From assembly GCF_046000175.1 (NCBI RefSeq), contig NZ_JBEOMB010000049.1:18988-82987 (forward strand): a stretch of DNA of 64,000 nt, in the 5' to 3' direction. The notes beneath the pieces are model-generated. The model was not told the DNA's origin and did no database searches. It saw only the letters and a list, made by a program, of their open reading frames with translations. How positions within the stretch are numbered: the stretch's first letter is position 1; the number at the start of each line of letters is the position of its first letter. Of the stretch, positions 8,491 to 16,952 are shown piece after piece. A program made the translations under genes and the position numbers. The stretch is from Rhodoplanes sp046000175 (lineage in GTDB: Bacteria; Pseudomonadota; Alphaproteobacteria; Rhizobiales; Xanthobacteraceae).

Positions 8491-9528
8491 TTACTGCAGC
8501 GGCGGGGCGTACTGAATCCCGCCCGAGCTCCACAGATGATTGAGGCCGCGCGGGATGCCGAGCGGCGTCTTGACGCCGACATTGCGCTCGAACACCTCGC
8601 CGTAGGTGCCGACATGCCGCACGATGCGCACCACCCAGTCCTTGCCGAGGCCGAGCGCGCCGCCGAGATCGCCGTCGTTGCCGACCAGCCGGCGGATCTC
8701 GGGCTTCTCCGAGGTCTTGGCGCGGTCGAGCGTCTGCGCCGTGACGCCCGCCTCCTCGGCGTTCAGCATGGCGAAGTGGATCCACTTCACGACGCGCGCC
8801 CACTGGTCGTCGCCCTGGCGCACCGCCGGGCCGAGCGGCTCCTTGGAGATCACGTCGGGCAGGATGGCGTGATCGGTCGGCGTCTTCAGGCCGGCCCGCT
8901 CGGCATGGAGCTGCGAGACGTCGCTGGTGATCACCTCGCAGCGGCCCTCGTCATAGGCCTTGACGACGCCGCGGGCGTCGGCGATCGGCACCAGCGTCGC
9001 CTTGACGTCGTTGGCGGCGAAATAATCGGCGGCGTTGCGCAGGTTGGTGGTGCCCTCGCGCACGCAGACCTTCACGTCCTTGAAGTCGAGCGGCGACTGC
9101 GCGCCGACGCTGTTGCGCAGCATGAAGCCTTGGCCGTCGTAGTAGGTCGTCGCCGGGAACACGAGGCCGAGCTGCGCCTCGCGGGCGAGCGTCCAGGTCG
9201 AGTTGCGCGACAGCACGTCGATGTCGCCCGCCTTGAGGGCGGCGAAGCGCTTGTCGGCGTCGAGCGGCACGAAGCGGACCTTCTCAGGATCGTCGAAGAT
9301 CGCCGCGGCGAGCGCCCGGCAGAAGTCGACGTCGAAGCCGGTCCAGCGGCCCTTGTCGTCCTTCAACGAGAAGCCGGCGAGGCCCTCGCTGACGCCGCAG
9401 ACGAGGGTTCCGCGGTCCGTGACGGCCTTCAGGGTCTGGGCCTGTGCGTCACCGGCGGAGAAGCAGGCGGCCGCGAGGGCGAGCGCGATCGTCGCCGCCG
9501 CGGCGGCGCGTTGAGTCGAGAGGGTCAT
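8491..9528 (-). CDS. aapJ: general L-amino-acid ABC transporter binding protein (AapJ-like)
   Basis: A 345-residue periplasmic binding protein of solute-binding family 3. It has a signal peptide (about residues 1-30, cleavage near AQA-QT), the TLVCGVSEGLAGFS start of the mature domain, and the motif GFDVDFCRALAAAIF. AapJ-type features include RNSTWTLARE, the VCVREGTTNLRNAADYF block and the C-terminal GYGE-like GTYGEVFERN. It would deliver a broad range of L-amino acids to AapQMP, but no permease or ATPase gene is adjacent, so it must share a transporter encoded elsewhere. The start lies three bases after the L,D-transpeptidase stop, which suggests cotranscription. Confidence 0.88.
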   Translation of the reverse strand: MTLSTQRAAAAATIALALAAACFSAGDAQAQTLKAVTDRGTLVCGVSEGLAGFSLKDDKGRWTGFDVDFCRALAAAIFDDPEKVRFVPLDADKRFAALKAGDIDVLSRNSTWTLAREAQLGLVFPATTYYDGQGFMLRNSVGAQSPLDFKDVKVCVREGTTNLRNAADYFAANDVKATLVPIADARGVVKAYDEGRCEVITSDVSQLHAERAGLKTPTDHAILPDVISKEPLGPAVRQGDDQWARVVKWIHFAMLNAEEAGVTAQTLDRAKTSEKPEIRRLVGNDGDLGGALGLGKDWVVRIVRHVGTYGEVFERNVGVKTPLGIPRGLNHLWSSGGIQYAPPLQ

Positions 9529-9531
9529 GGA

Positions 9532-10137
9532 TCAGAGCTCCGGGGCCTGGCGGACGACCACCCGGGTGCCGACCGGGATGCGCGCGTAGAGGTCCTCGAT
9601 GTCGGAATTGACGAGGCGGAAGCAGCCCGACGACACGGCGTGGCCGATGGTCTGCGGCTGGTTGGTGCCGTGGATGCGATAGACGGTGCCGCCGATGTAG
9701 AGGGCACGCGCCCCCATCGGGTTGCCGGGGCCGCCGGCCATGAAGCGCGGCAGATAGGGCTGGCGCTCGATCATCTCGGGCGGCGGCGTCCAGTCCGGCC
9801 ACTCGGCCTTGCGCACGATCGTCTTGAGGCCCTGCCACTGGAAGCCGTCGCGGCCGACCCCGATGCCGTAGCGCAGCGCCCGGTTGTTGCCCTGGACGAC
9901 GTAGAGGAAGCGCTCCGAGGTGTGCACGATGATGGTGCCGGGCGCCTCGGTGGTGCGGAAGAACACGAGCTGGCGCTGCAGCGACACCGGGAGGCGCTCG
10001 TCCTCCGGCACGAAGCCGGGCTGGTCGTCGATCTTCATGGTCTCGACCGAGCCGAACCGGCCGGTCTGGGCGGTCGCCGGACCGCCGACCGCCACGAGGG
10101 CGAGCAGCGCGGCGAAAATTGCGGTGCGGGCGCGCAA
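9532..10137 (-). CDS. L,D-transpeptidase (YkuD domain), exported
   Basis: A cell-wall enzyme that forms 3-3 crosslinks or anchors proteins to peptidoglycan. About 201 residues: signal peptide LRARTAIFAALLALVAVGG ending ATA-Q, then a YkuD domain with RYGIGVGRDGFQWQG and the catalytic signature HGTNQPQTIG...SSGCFRLVN, whose cysteine is the nucleophile. The TTG at 10137 is chosen because GGGGAGG lies eight bases upstream. In-frame GTG and TTG codons just 5' of it overlap or precede that site. It is the first gene of a two-gene unit with the AapJ-like gene, an unusual pairing with no clear metabolic link. Confidence 0.88.
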   Translation of the reverse strand: MRARTAIFAALLALVAVGGPATAQTGRFGSVETMKIDDQPGFVPEDERLPVSLQRQLVFFRTTEAPGTIIVHTSERFLYVVQGNNRALRYGIGVGRDGFQWQGLKTIVRKAEWPDWTPPPEMIERQPYLPRFMAGGPGNPMGARALYIGGTVYRIHGTNQPQTIGHAVSSGCFRLVNSDIEDLYARIPVGTRVVVRQAPEL

Positions 10138-10300
10138 GGTGTCCACCTCCCCGGAAAGAACCAAAATACGAACCGGGGTTTTCGCACCACAGGATTGAAG
10201 CAGAAATCAGACGGCGGCATCGTGCTACCGCACGTTGCGGCGGCGATTTCGACGTCTGCCGGCAGGGCGGCCGCGGCCGGCCCTAACCCCGCGGGACGCC

Positions 10301-11224
10301 TCAGCCCGGGCGTCCGTCCGCATGGAGAATCAGCACGTCCCGCACAGCCTGGTTGAGCGGGGTCGGCACCCCGGCCGCGGCCCCGAGGTCGACCACCCCG
10401 CCGGACAGCCACGGCAGCTCGAGCCTGCGGCCGGCGGCGAGGTCGTTGAACATCGAGGCGACCATCCCGGCCGGCAGCGTGTCGATGAAGGCGAGGCGGT
10501 CGGCCGCGAAATCCTCCGGCACGGCGACGCCGCGGGCGCGGGCGACCGCCACCACCTCCTGCATCACCCCGAGCAGCATCGCCCGGGTCGCGGGGTTCTC
10601 GCGCACCGGCCCGATCGAGCAGCGGGTCGCGCAGGTGAGCGCCGAAAGCCCGACCAGGAACACGAATTTCTGCCAGATCTCCCGGGTGATGTCGGTCGAG
10701 ACCTCGGCCTTGATGCCGCCGGCGAGGCACGCGGCGAGGAACCGCTCGGCACGTTTCGAGCGGGTGCCGTCGAACTCGCCGAAGACGAGCCGCTGCATGG
10801 TGCCGGTCTGGGCGATCACGCCGGGCCGCGCGATGGTCGTCGAGATCTGGGCGATCGCCCCCATCAGGGCGGCGTCCCCGACGATCGGCCGCAGCATGTC
10901 GTCCTTCTGGACGCCGTTCTGCAGCGACACCACGGCGGTCCCCGGCCCGACGATCGGGGCGATGGCGCGCCCCGCCGCCTCGGTGTCCCACAGCTTGACC
11001 GTGAACAGGACCAGATCGACCGGGCCGATCGCGGCCGGGTCGTCGGTCGCCTGGACGGAGGTGAGCGTGAACGGGTCTTCGGGGCTCTCGATGGTCAGCC
11101 CGGAGGTGCGTAGCGCGTCGAGATGCGCCCCGCGGGCAACGAAGACGACGTCCGCCCCGCCGCGGGCGAGCCGCCCGCCAAAGAAGCCCCCGAGCCCGCC
11201 CGAGCCCATCACCGCGATCCGCAT
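10301..11224 (-). CDS. ketopantoate reductase family protein (PanE/ApbA-like)
   Basis: A 307-residue NADPH-dependent reductase. The N-terminal nucleotide fold shows AVMGSGGLGGFFGGRLA (GxGxxG type). The family's substrate-domain blocks follow: VKLWDTEAA, SLQNGVQKDD, EIWQKFVFLVGLSALT (with the conserved lysine) and the ENPATRAML...EVVAVARA helix. It could make pantoate for coenzyme A, but alphaproteobacteria often carry several paralogues acting on other 2-keto acids, so panE itself is not claimed. It is a single gene on - with family C repeat sequence upstream. Confidence 0.85.
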   Translation of the reverse strand: MRIAVMGSGGLGGFFGGRLARGGADVVFVARGAHLDALRTSGLTIESPEDPFTLTSVQATDDPAAIGPVDLVLFTVKLWDTEAAGRAIAPIVGPGTAVVSLQNGVQKDDMLRPIVGDAALMGAIAQISTTIARPGVIAQTGTMQRLVFGEFDGTRSKRAERFLAACLAGGIKAEVSTDITREIWQKFVFLVGLSALTCATRCSIGPVRENPATRAMLLGVMQEVVAVARARGVAVPEDFAADRLAFIDTLPAGMVASMFNDLAAGRRLELPWLSGGVVDLGAAAGVPTPLNQAVRDVLILHADGRPG

Positions 11225-11364
11225 CGTCGTCCTCCCGTGTGGCCGTCCTCCCCTCTACGCCGTCGCGCAGCGACGCGGCAGGGGGCGCGGCGGAGCGGCT
11301 GGATTGCGCCGCAGGCCCCCCTAGAGGGCTTCGTAGAATTGCTCGGTCGTCCCGAGGCGGCGCG

Positions 11365-11469
11365 AAAGCGCCGAGCCCGGGATCCAACCCCTGTCTTTCG
11401 TGAGCCGTCGAGACCGTGGGTATGGATCCCGGGCTCGCGGACCGGCGGTCCGCGCCCCGGGATGACGAA
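11365..11469. repeat. palindromic intergenic repeat, family C (copy 1)
   Basis: Arms GAGCCCGGGATCC and GGATCCCGGGCTC, followed by an inner GCGGACC-GGCGGTCCGC hairpin, then CCCCGGGATGAC. Related units are at 14083-14222 and 62933-63039. It lies between the PanE-like gene and the hsp20 promoter. Confidence 0.68.
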
Positions 11470-11511
11470 TGATGCGAAACGCACAGCCTTCGCAGTTGCA
11501 GCGTCGCCGTT

Positions 11512-11540
11512 CTTGAACGCTTAAAAGGTCTGCCCATATT
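11512..11540 (+). promoter_or_regulatory. RpoH (sigma-32) type heat-shock promoter for hsp20-DUF1150
   Basis: A -35 element CTTGAAC (11512-11518) and a -10 element CCCATATT (11533-11540) are separated by 14 bases, very close to the sigma-32 consensus. It sits about 100 bases before the hsp20 start, the expected place for a small heat-shock gene. Confidence 0.72.
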
Positions 11541-11610
11541 CTGGGGTGTCCGGACCCGGCAGGCCCAAGCGGCTGACGGGACCGGACGGGGCGCCGCAAG
11601 GGCCTCTCCC

Positions 11611-11633
11611 CAAAGTCGCTGCACAGGACTTTG
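11611..11633 (+). promoter_or_regulatory. hairpin over the hsp20 ribosome site (possible RNA thermometer)
   Basis: A perfect 7-base stem (CAAAGTC and GACTTTG) with a 9-base loop ends six bases before the hsp20 ATG and includes part of the AGGA ribosome site. A weak A/U-rich stem in this position is what ROSE or fourU thermometers look like, but no ROSE consensus is obvious. Inference from position only. Confidence 0.4.
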
Positions 11634-11638
11634 AGACC

Positions 11639-12064
11639 ATGTCGCGTGTGTCTTCGCTCTCCAGCCCGTTTCTGCTCGGCTTCGACGAGATCGAGCGGGC
11701 TCTCGACCGGGTGTCCAAGGCCGCGGACGGCTATCCGCCGTACAACATCGAGCGGATCGCCTGCGCCGACGGCCAGCCGGAACGGCTGCGCATCACGCTC
11801 GCCGTCGCCGGGTTCACCCGCGAGCAGCTCGACGTCACGGTCGAGGAAAGCCAGCTCCTCATCCGGGGCCGGCAGCAGGAGGACAAGACACGCCAGTATC
11901 TGCATCGCGGCATCGCCGCGCGTCAGTTCCAGCGGACCTTTCTGCTGGCCGACGGGATGGAGGTATTGGGGGCCGACCTCAGCAACGGCCTCTTGTCGAT
12001 CGATCTGGCGCGTCCGGAACCGGCGCGCGTCGTGCGATCGATCGCCATCAGGCAGACGGACTGA
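11639..12064 (+). CDS. small heat-shock protein, Hsp20/IbpA type
   Basis: An ATP-independent holdase that binds unfolding proteins. The 141-residue product has a short N-terminal arm (FLLGFDEIERALDRV, typical of rhizobial class A sHsps) and an alpha-crystallin domain: YPPYNIERI, ITLAVAGF, LLIRGRQQEDKTRQYLHRGIA and FQRTFLLADGMEV. It ends in the extension motif IAIRQ, similar to the I-x-I tail that mediates oligomers. It is preceded by a sigma-32-type promoter and a hairpin over its ribosome site, and followed 78 bases later by the DUF1150 gene. Confidence 0.93.
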   Translation: MSRVSSLSSPFLLGFDEIERALDRVSKAADGYPPYNIERIACADGQPERLRITLAVAGFTREQLDVTVEESQLLIRGRQQEDKTRQYLHRGIAARQFQRTFLLADGMEVLGADLSNGLLSIDLARPEPARVVRSIAIRQTD

Positions 12065-12142
12065 CGGCACGCTGCTGACGGTCACGTCACTGACGGTCAC
12101 GCACAGGACTCGGCAAAGCCAGAACACAAGGAGTCGAGGGCC

Positions 12143-12433
12143 ATGAACAACGACACCGATCCCCGCAATACCGATCGCCACGAGGCCGACCGAGCCGAGG
12201 CCATCTCGGCGGAGGCGCTGGCGCATCTCGGCGACGGCCGCATCGCCTATGTGAAGGCGATTCGCTCGGAGGATCTGCCGGCGCTGTTTCCGCAGGCGCC
12301 GCAGGTCGCGCCCGGCCTGCGCCTGTTCGCGCTGCACGCCGCGGACGGCACGCCGATCATGATCACCGACAGCCGCGAGGCGGCGGTCGCCAACGCCTGG
12401 AGCCACGAGCTCGAGGCGATGAGCGTGCACTGA
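12143..12433 (+). CDS. DUF1150 family protein
   Basis: A 96-residue soluble protein of unknown function, widespread in Hyphomicrobiales immediately after hsp20. Family marks are SAEALAHLGDGRIAYVK, a central LFALHAADGTPIMITDSR block and the AVANAWSHELEAMSVH end. The pairing with hsp20 and the lack of a promoter between them suggest a heat-shock accessory role, but nothing catalytic is visible. The ATG follows AAGGAG and GAGGGCC. Confidence 0.88.
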   Translation: MNNDTDPRNTDRHEADRAEAISAEALAHLGDGRIAYVKAIRSEDLPALFPQAPQVAPGLRLFALHAADGTPIMITDSREAAVANAWSHELEAMSVH

Positions 12434-12494
12434 GCTGCACCGAAGTCGACGGCGGCGCGCCCGCGGCCCGCCATTCGTGCCGACCAGAATCAGC

Positions 12495-12520
12495 AATGCC
12501 CGGCCGTCGTGCCGGGCATT
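12495..12520. terminator. bidirectional hairpin between DUF1150 and ptsN genes
   Basis: A perfect 10-pair stem (AATGCCCGGC, loop CGTCGT, GCCGGGCATT) lies between two convergent genes and is followed on + by a weak T-rich run (GTCGTTTG). This is the best intrinsic terminator candidate in the window. Confidence 0.7.
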
Positions 12521-12552
12521 GTCGTTTGGGGACACGGCGAAGGCTCGCCGGC

Positions 12553-13011
12553 TCAGCTCACCGGCGGCGGCATGGCGAGCACGGCGTAGAGCGCCTCGCG
12601 ATCCTGCGAATCACGCAGCATGCGGGTGATCTCCGGCTCGCGCAGCATGCGCGCGATGCGGGCCAGCGCCTTGAGGTGATCGGCGCCGGCGCTCTCGGGC
12701 GCGAGCAGCAGGAACACGAGGTCGACGGGCTGGCCGTCCAGCGCCTCGAAATCGATCGGCCGGTCGAGCCGCGCGAACAGGCCGAACAGCTTGTCGAGCC
12801 GCGGCAGCTTGCCGTGCGGGATCGCGATGCCGTTGCCGATCGCGGTCGAGCCCAGCCGCTCGCGCTGCATGAGCACCTCGAGGATCTCGCGTTCCGTGCG
12901 GCCGGTCAGTTCGGCGGCACGTTCGGCGAGCTCCTGCAGGGCTTGCTTCTTGTTGTTGACCTTGAGCGCCGGAATGACCGCTTGCGGCGCGACGAGATCG
13001 TTCAGCGGCAT
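12553..13011 (-). CDS. ptsN: nitrogen-PTS EIIA protein
   Basis: EIIA-Ntr is the last phospho-acceptor of the regulatory PTS (PtsP-PtsO-PtsN). It affects potassium transport, stress and nitrogen or carbon balance. The 152-residue protein has the phosphorylation site IAIPHGKLP (H66) and the family blocks LLQR-like VLMQRERLGSTAIGNG and PVDLVFLLLAPE. It usually follows rpoN and hpf; here neither is adjacent, an unusual isolated location. The ATG at 13011 is chosen because PtsN proteins begin with this short MPLNDLV segment; an upstream in-frame start adds 13 unrelated residues. Confidence 0.93.
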   Translation of the reverse strand: MPLNDLVAPQAVIPALKVNNKKQALQELAERAAELTGRTEREILEVLMQRERLGSTAIGNGIAIPHGKLPRLDKLFGLFARLDRPIDFEALDGQPVDLVFLLLAPESAGADHLKALARIARMLREPEITRMLRDSQDREALYAVLAMPPPVS

Positions 13012-13287
13012 GGAACGGTCCGACTCGGGGAAACGATGCTCGACGCACACCCTCGGGCGACGGCGCGCGGACGATAGGGACCGGTCCGGGCCGCGTCAAT
13101 AGCGCGGCGGGCAGTCCCGGACCGCGTGGAACGACCGGTCGACAGTGCCACCAGGGGCCTCCGGCACACGCCATCTTCTCTCGACGCTCCAGAGACTTGG
13201 CCGATCGGCGGCGGGCCGGCCCCGATTGCGCCGGAGCGGCCGTCGTGGCAGAGGTGTGCTCCCTCCGCCACGCCTTTCCGGTGACCG

Positions 13288-14046
13288 ATGATGGGTTTCG
13301 ACGCGCTGCCGTCGCTCGATCAGATCGCAGTCGCGTTGCCGACACTCGCGGTCGCCTATGTGATCTTCGGCATCGCCGGGTTCGGCACCGCCTTGATCGC
13401 CGCGCCCGTGCTCGCCCACGCCATGCCGGTCTCCGCCATCGTGCCGATGCTGGCGCTGCTCGACTGCGGGGCGGCGATCGCCAACAGCCTGCGCATCGGC
13501 GACAAGGTGGCGAAAGACGAGCTGGTCAGGCTGGTGCCGCTGATGGTGATCGGCAGCCTGGTCGGCGCCTGGCTCCTGCTGATCCTGCCGCCCCGGCCGA
13601 TGATGCTGGTGCTCGGCGTCTTCGTCGTCGCCTACGCCGTTTATGCACTGGTCGCCCGCCCGCCCGAGGGGCGACTGTCGCGCGCCTGGGTGCTGCCGTT
13701 CGGCGGCATCGGCGGGATCGCGAGCGCGATGTTCGGCAGCGGTGGCTTCATCTACGCGATGTATCTGGGGCGACGGCTCGCCGACAAGGATGCGATCCGG
13801 GCCACCCAGAGCGCGCTGATCGGCCTCTCGACGATGACGCGCGCCATCATCTTCGCGCTCGCCGGCGTCTATTCGGACGGCAAGCTCGTCGTTCTCGCGC
13901 TGTTGATGGTGCCCGGCATGCTGCTCGGCACCTGGCTCGGCCATCACGTCACGCTGCGCCTCTCGCGTGATCAGTTCCTGAAGCTCCTCTATCTGGTCCT
14001 GATCGCCTCCGGCACGACCCTGCTGATCCGCGCCGCCGCGATGTGA
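13288..14046 (+). CDS. TauE/SafE-type sulfite/organosulfur exporter-family permease
   Basis: A 252-residue membrane protein with about eight hydrophobic helices arranged as two similar halves, the hallmark of the TauE/SafE family. The first half has GIAGFGTALIAAPVL and the second GIGGIASAMFGSGGFIYAMYLG, the paired glycine-rich motifs. Members move sulfite, sulfoacetate or other small anions, but the substrate cannot be read here. Two adjacent ATG codons (13288, 13291) are possible starts. It is a single gene, diverging from ptsN. Confidence 0.87.
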   Translation: MMGFDALPSLDQIAVALPTLAVAYVIFGIAGFGTALIAAPVLAHAMPVSAIVPMLALLDCGAAIANSLRIGDKVAKDELVRLVPLMVIGSLVGAWLLLILPPRPMMLVLGVFVVAYAVYALVARPPEGRLSRAWVLPFGGIGGIASAMFGSGGFIYAMYLGRRLADKDAIRATQSALIGLSTMTRAIIFALAGVYSDGKLVVLALLMVPGMLLGTWLGHHVTLRLSRDQFLKLLYLVLIASGTTLLIRAAAM

Positions 14047-14082
14047 TGCTTCGTGCGCCTGCGAGTGGGGATTTCAGATTTC

Positions 14083-14222
14083 GTCATTCCGGGGCGCGCC
14101 GAAGGCGCGAACCCGGAATCCCGCGGCGAACTCTTCGGTCCGGGCTGGATTCCGGGTTCGGCGCGGAGCCTGTCGTCGGGCCGGCCGAAGGCCGGACCCG
14201 ATGGCGCCGCCCCGGAATGACC
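14083..14222. repeat. palindromic intergenic repeat, family C (copy 2)
   Basis: Outer arms TCATTCCGGGGCG and GCCCCGGAATGA, inner arms GAACCCGGAATCC and GGATTCCGGGTTC, plus short hairpins such as GGCCGAAGGCC. It is a well-preserved nested palindrome between the TauE-like and Gfo/Idh/MocA genes. Confidence 0.78.
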
Positions 14223-14474
14223 GAGTAATCCGAGGCTCTCGCTGCGCGGACGACGACCACCGAAACGCACAAGGTCCGGCGTTGCGGCCGCTGGTGCAAC
14301 GCAGCATCGCAGCCCCGGTCCGGCCATCGCCGCCGCAGGCCTCCCGGTCCAGGCCGCCGAGTGCTGCATCACGACATGGAAGCTCTGCAAGGCGGGATTA
14401 GCCGGGCCGTTGACGCCCACCGGGAGCGCGTGATGACCTCGGTCAACAACGCGACAAAAAACCGGGGAGTGACC

Positions 14475-15587
14475 ATGAAGGGGCGAACGCCGAAGAAGCT
14501 CGGGCTCGCGATCGTCGGCGCCGGCCGCGTCGGCCTGTTCCGCGGCGAGGTGGCGACCCGCCACCCCTCGGTCGAGTGGATCGGCATCGCCGAGCTCAGT
14601 CCCAACCGTGCGGCGAGCGTCGCCGACAAGATCGGCGCCGACTTCGTCACCAACAGCCACCGCGAGCTCTTGGCGCGGCCCGAGGTGAACTGCGTCATCA
14701 TCGCGACCGACGAGCACCTGCACGTCGACCCGATCATGGCGGCGGTCGAGCGCGGCCTGCCGATGCTGATCGAGAAGCCGCTGGCGACCGACCTCGCAGC
14801 ATCCGCCAAGGTGCTGGCCGAGATCGACAAGGCCGGGCTCGACGCCGTGGTCGGCTACACCCAGCGCTTCCGCCGCCGCTGGCTCGCCACCAAGGAAAAG
14901 TGCCGTTCCGGCGCGCTCGGCGAGATCGAGCTCGTCACCTCGCGGGCCTTCATGAATCGCCTGGTGGCGATCGACAACTACAAGCGCACCGACGATCCCG
15001 CGACCATCTCGCCGCTCGTCATCTCCGGCACGCACGCGCTCGACATCTGCATGTGGTGCCTGGAGGAGAAGACGCCGACCGAGGTCTACGCCCGCTCGGT
15101 CGACAAGGTCTTAGGCCCGCTCTACCAGGGCATCGACGCGACCGCCGGAATGATCATGTTCTCGGACGGCACCGTCTATCATCTCAGCATCTCCTGGGCC
15201 ATGCCGGTGACCTGGCCGGCCGCCGTCTACAGCCTCGAGGTCGGCATCGCCGGCACGACCGGCGTGCTGACCATCGACGACACCCATCGCGACATCGTCC
15301 TCGCCGTCACCAAGCCGCAGTCGGAGGGCTACAATCCCGACGAGCGGCGCCTCGTCGACTTCATGGGCAGCTATCCGCCCGGCGACATGGCGCTCGGCGA
15401 GCTGCGCGGCCCGATGGCGGAGGAAACCGTGTCGTGGCTCAACCGCATGGCGCTCGGCATCCCGACCGTCGCCGCCACGGCCGCCGAGGCCCACCGCAAC
15501 CTGATGCTCACCAAGGCGCTCGACCTCTCCGCCAAGCGGAAGGCACCGGTGCCGCTGCCGCTCGACCCGGCCGAGCTGACCGCCTGA
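14475..15587 (+). CDS. Gfo/Idh/MocA family NAD(P)-dependent oxidoreductase (inositol-dehydrogenase-like)
   Basis: A 370-residue dehydrogenase. Its N-terminal Rossmann fold shows AIVGAGRVGLFRGE, the EKP motif is EKPLATD, and the C-terminal domain has the catalytic-type histidine in SGTHALDICMW. Family members oxidise cyclitols, sugars or sugar acids; the substrate is unknown. The ATG at 14475 has GGGGAG five bases upstream and begins before the KLGLAIVGAG strand. It is followed 104 bases later by a TctC-TctB-TctA set on the same strand, so the transported acid or polyol may be its substrate. Confidence 0.88.
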   Translation: MKGRTPKKLGLAIVGAGRVGLFRGEVATRHPSVEWIGIAELSPNRAASVADKIGADFVTNSHRELLARPEVNCVIIATDEHLHVDPIMAAVERGLPMLIEKPLATDLAASAKVLAEIDKAGLDAVVGYTQRFRRRWLATKEKCRSGALGEIELVTSRAFMNRLVAIDNYKRTDDPATISPLVISGTHALDICMWCLEEKTPTEVYARSVDKVLGPLYQGIDATAGMIMFSDGTVYHLSISWAMPVTWPAAVYSLEVGIAGTTGVLTIDDTHRDIVLAVTKPQSEGYNPDERRLVDFMGSYPPGDMALGELRGPMAEETVSWLNRMALGIPTVAATAAEAHRNLMLTKALDLSAKRKAPVPLPLDPAELTA

Positions 15588-15691
15588 TCGACGCGACGCG
15601 CGGTGCGCGACGACGGCCGGACGATATTGCCGCCCGGCCCCGGCCATCAGCAGACGAGAGGCTCCGTCAGAGAGCCGCACGGAGGACGACC

Positions 15692-16696
15692 ATGTTGAAC
15701 CGTCGAAGGGCCTTCGGCCTTCTGCTCGGGACCGCCTGCGCGGTCGCGCTCGCTCCGGTGATCGGCGCGCGCGCCGCCGAGGACCCGGCCAAGTATCCGA
15801 GCCAGCCGATCCGGGTGATCGTGCCGTTCGCGCCCGGCGGCGCATCGGACTTCGCGATGCGGCTGCTGCAGGCGCCGATGTCGCAGGCGCTCGGTCAGCA
15901 GATCGTCATCGAGAACCGCGCCGGCGCCGCCGGCAATGTCGGCATGGACGTCGCGGCGCGCGGCGCGCCGGACGGCTACACGGTGTTCTTCGGCAATGTC
16001 GGCACCGTGTCGATCAACCCGACGCTGTTCCCCGACATGACGCTGAAGCCGGACAAGGCGTTCATCCCGGTGTCGGTCGCCTCGGAGACGCCGAGCGTCT
16101 TCATCGCCAATCCGAAGTTCCCGCCGAACACCATGAAGGAGCTGATCGACTACGCCAAGGGGCGGCCCGGCAAGGTGAACTTCGCCTCGCCCGGCAGCGG
16201 CAGCGTCGACCGGCTGGAGATGGAGCAGTTCCGCAAGGCCGCCGGTCTCGACATGAACCACGTGCCCTACAAGGGCGGCGCCGGGCCGGCCGTGGCCGAC
16301 ATCCTCGGCGGCCATGTCGAGGTGATGTCGGTGACACTGCCCTCGGCGATGCCGCACATCAAGTCCGGCCGCATCAAGGTGCTGGCCATCACCGACGCGA
16401 AGCGCAACCCGATCCTGCCCGACGTGCCGACCGTAGGCGAGCTCGGCTATCCGGACATCGTCGCCACCTCGTGGCAGGGCTTCCTGGTGCCGGCCGGCAC
16501 GCCCAAGCCGATCGTCGACAAGCTGTTCCAGGCGATCGTCAAGGCGACCCAGGACCCGACCGTCAAGCAGCGCATGCAGGAAGGCGGCGTCACGGCGGTC
16601 GCGAGCGAGTCGCCCGAGGCGTTCAAGACCTTCATCGCCAAGGACACGGCCCGCTGGGCCAAGGTGATCGCAGAGTCCGGCGCCAAGCCGGACTGA
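15692..16696 (+). CDS. tctC: TTT transporter periplasmic receptor (Bug/TctC)
   Basis: A 334-residue extracytoplasmic receptor of the tripartite tricarboxylate transporter family. The signal peptide is RRRAFGLLLGTACAVALA ending ARA-A. Bug hallmarks follow: YPSQPIRVIVPFAPGG, IENRAGAAGNVGMD, ARGAPDGYTVFFG, GKVNFASPGSGS, HVPYKGG and the late PTVGELGYPDI block. It captures a carboxylate for the TctAB permease encoded next. The ATG at 15692 follows GGAGGACGACC. Bug proteins are far more numerous than their permeases in many bacteria, but here the complete set is present. Confidence 0.92.
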   Translation: MLNRRRAFGLLLGTACAVALAPVIGARAAEDPAKYPSQPIRVIVPFAPGGASDFAMRLLQAPMSQALGQQIVIENRAGAAGNVGMDVAARGAPDGYTVFFGNVGTVSINPTLFPDMTLKPDKAFIPVSVASETPSVFIANPKFPPNTMKELIDYAKGRPGKVNFASPGSGSVDRLEMEQFRKAAGLDMNHVPYKGGAGPAVADILGGHVEVMSVTLPSAMPHIKSGRIKVLAITDAKRNPILPDVPTVGELGYPDIVATSWQGFLVPAGTPKPIVDKLFQAIVKATQDPTVKQRMQEGGVTAVASESPEAFKTFIAKDTARWAKVIAESGAKPD

Positions 16697-16773
16697 GGAC
16701 AGCAAAGCGCCGACCGCCCGGGCCTCGCGGCCCGAAGCCGAGGCGATCGCGATGCCGACGAAGCACGCCCCGA

Positions 16774-16860
16774 ATTCCGCTCGTCCCCGCGCAGGCGGGG
16801 ACCCAGGGCCATGCGGCAAGCGCCGCCTGGATTCCCGCTTTCGCGGGAATGAGCGGAGTG
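16774..16860. repeat. palindromic intergenic repeat, family B (copy 2)
   Basis: Units GTCCCCGCGCAGGCGGGGAC and ATTCCCGCTTTCGCGGGAAT are separated by CCAGGGC...GCCTGG and bordered by CCGCTC and GAGCGG. It is inserted between tctC and tctB, inside what is probably one operon. Confidence 0.75.
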
Positions 16861-16952
16861 CGTGGCGAGGTGTCGCGTAGCGACCTGTTCGCACCTCGCG
16901 TTCGGCGCCACGGCCGAAACGCGCCTGATCCGCCACTGCGAGGGAGGTGCCC

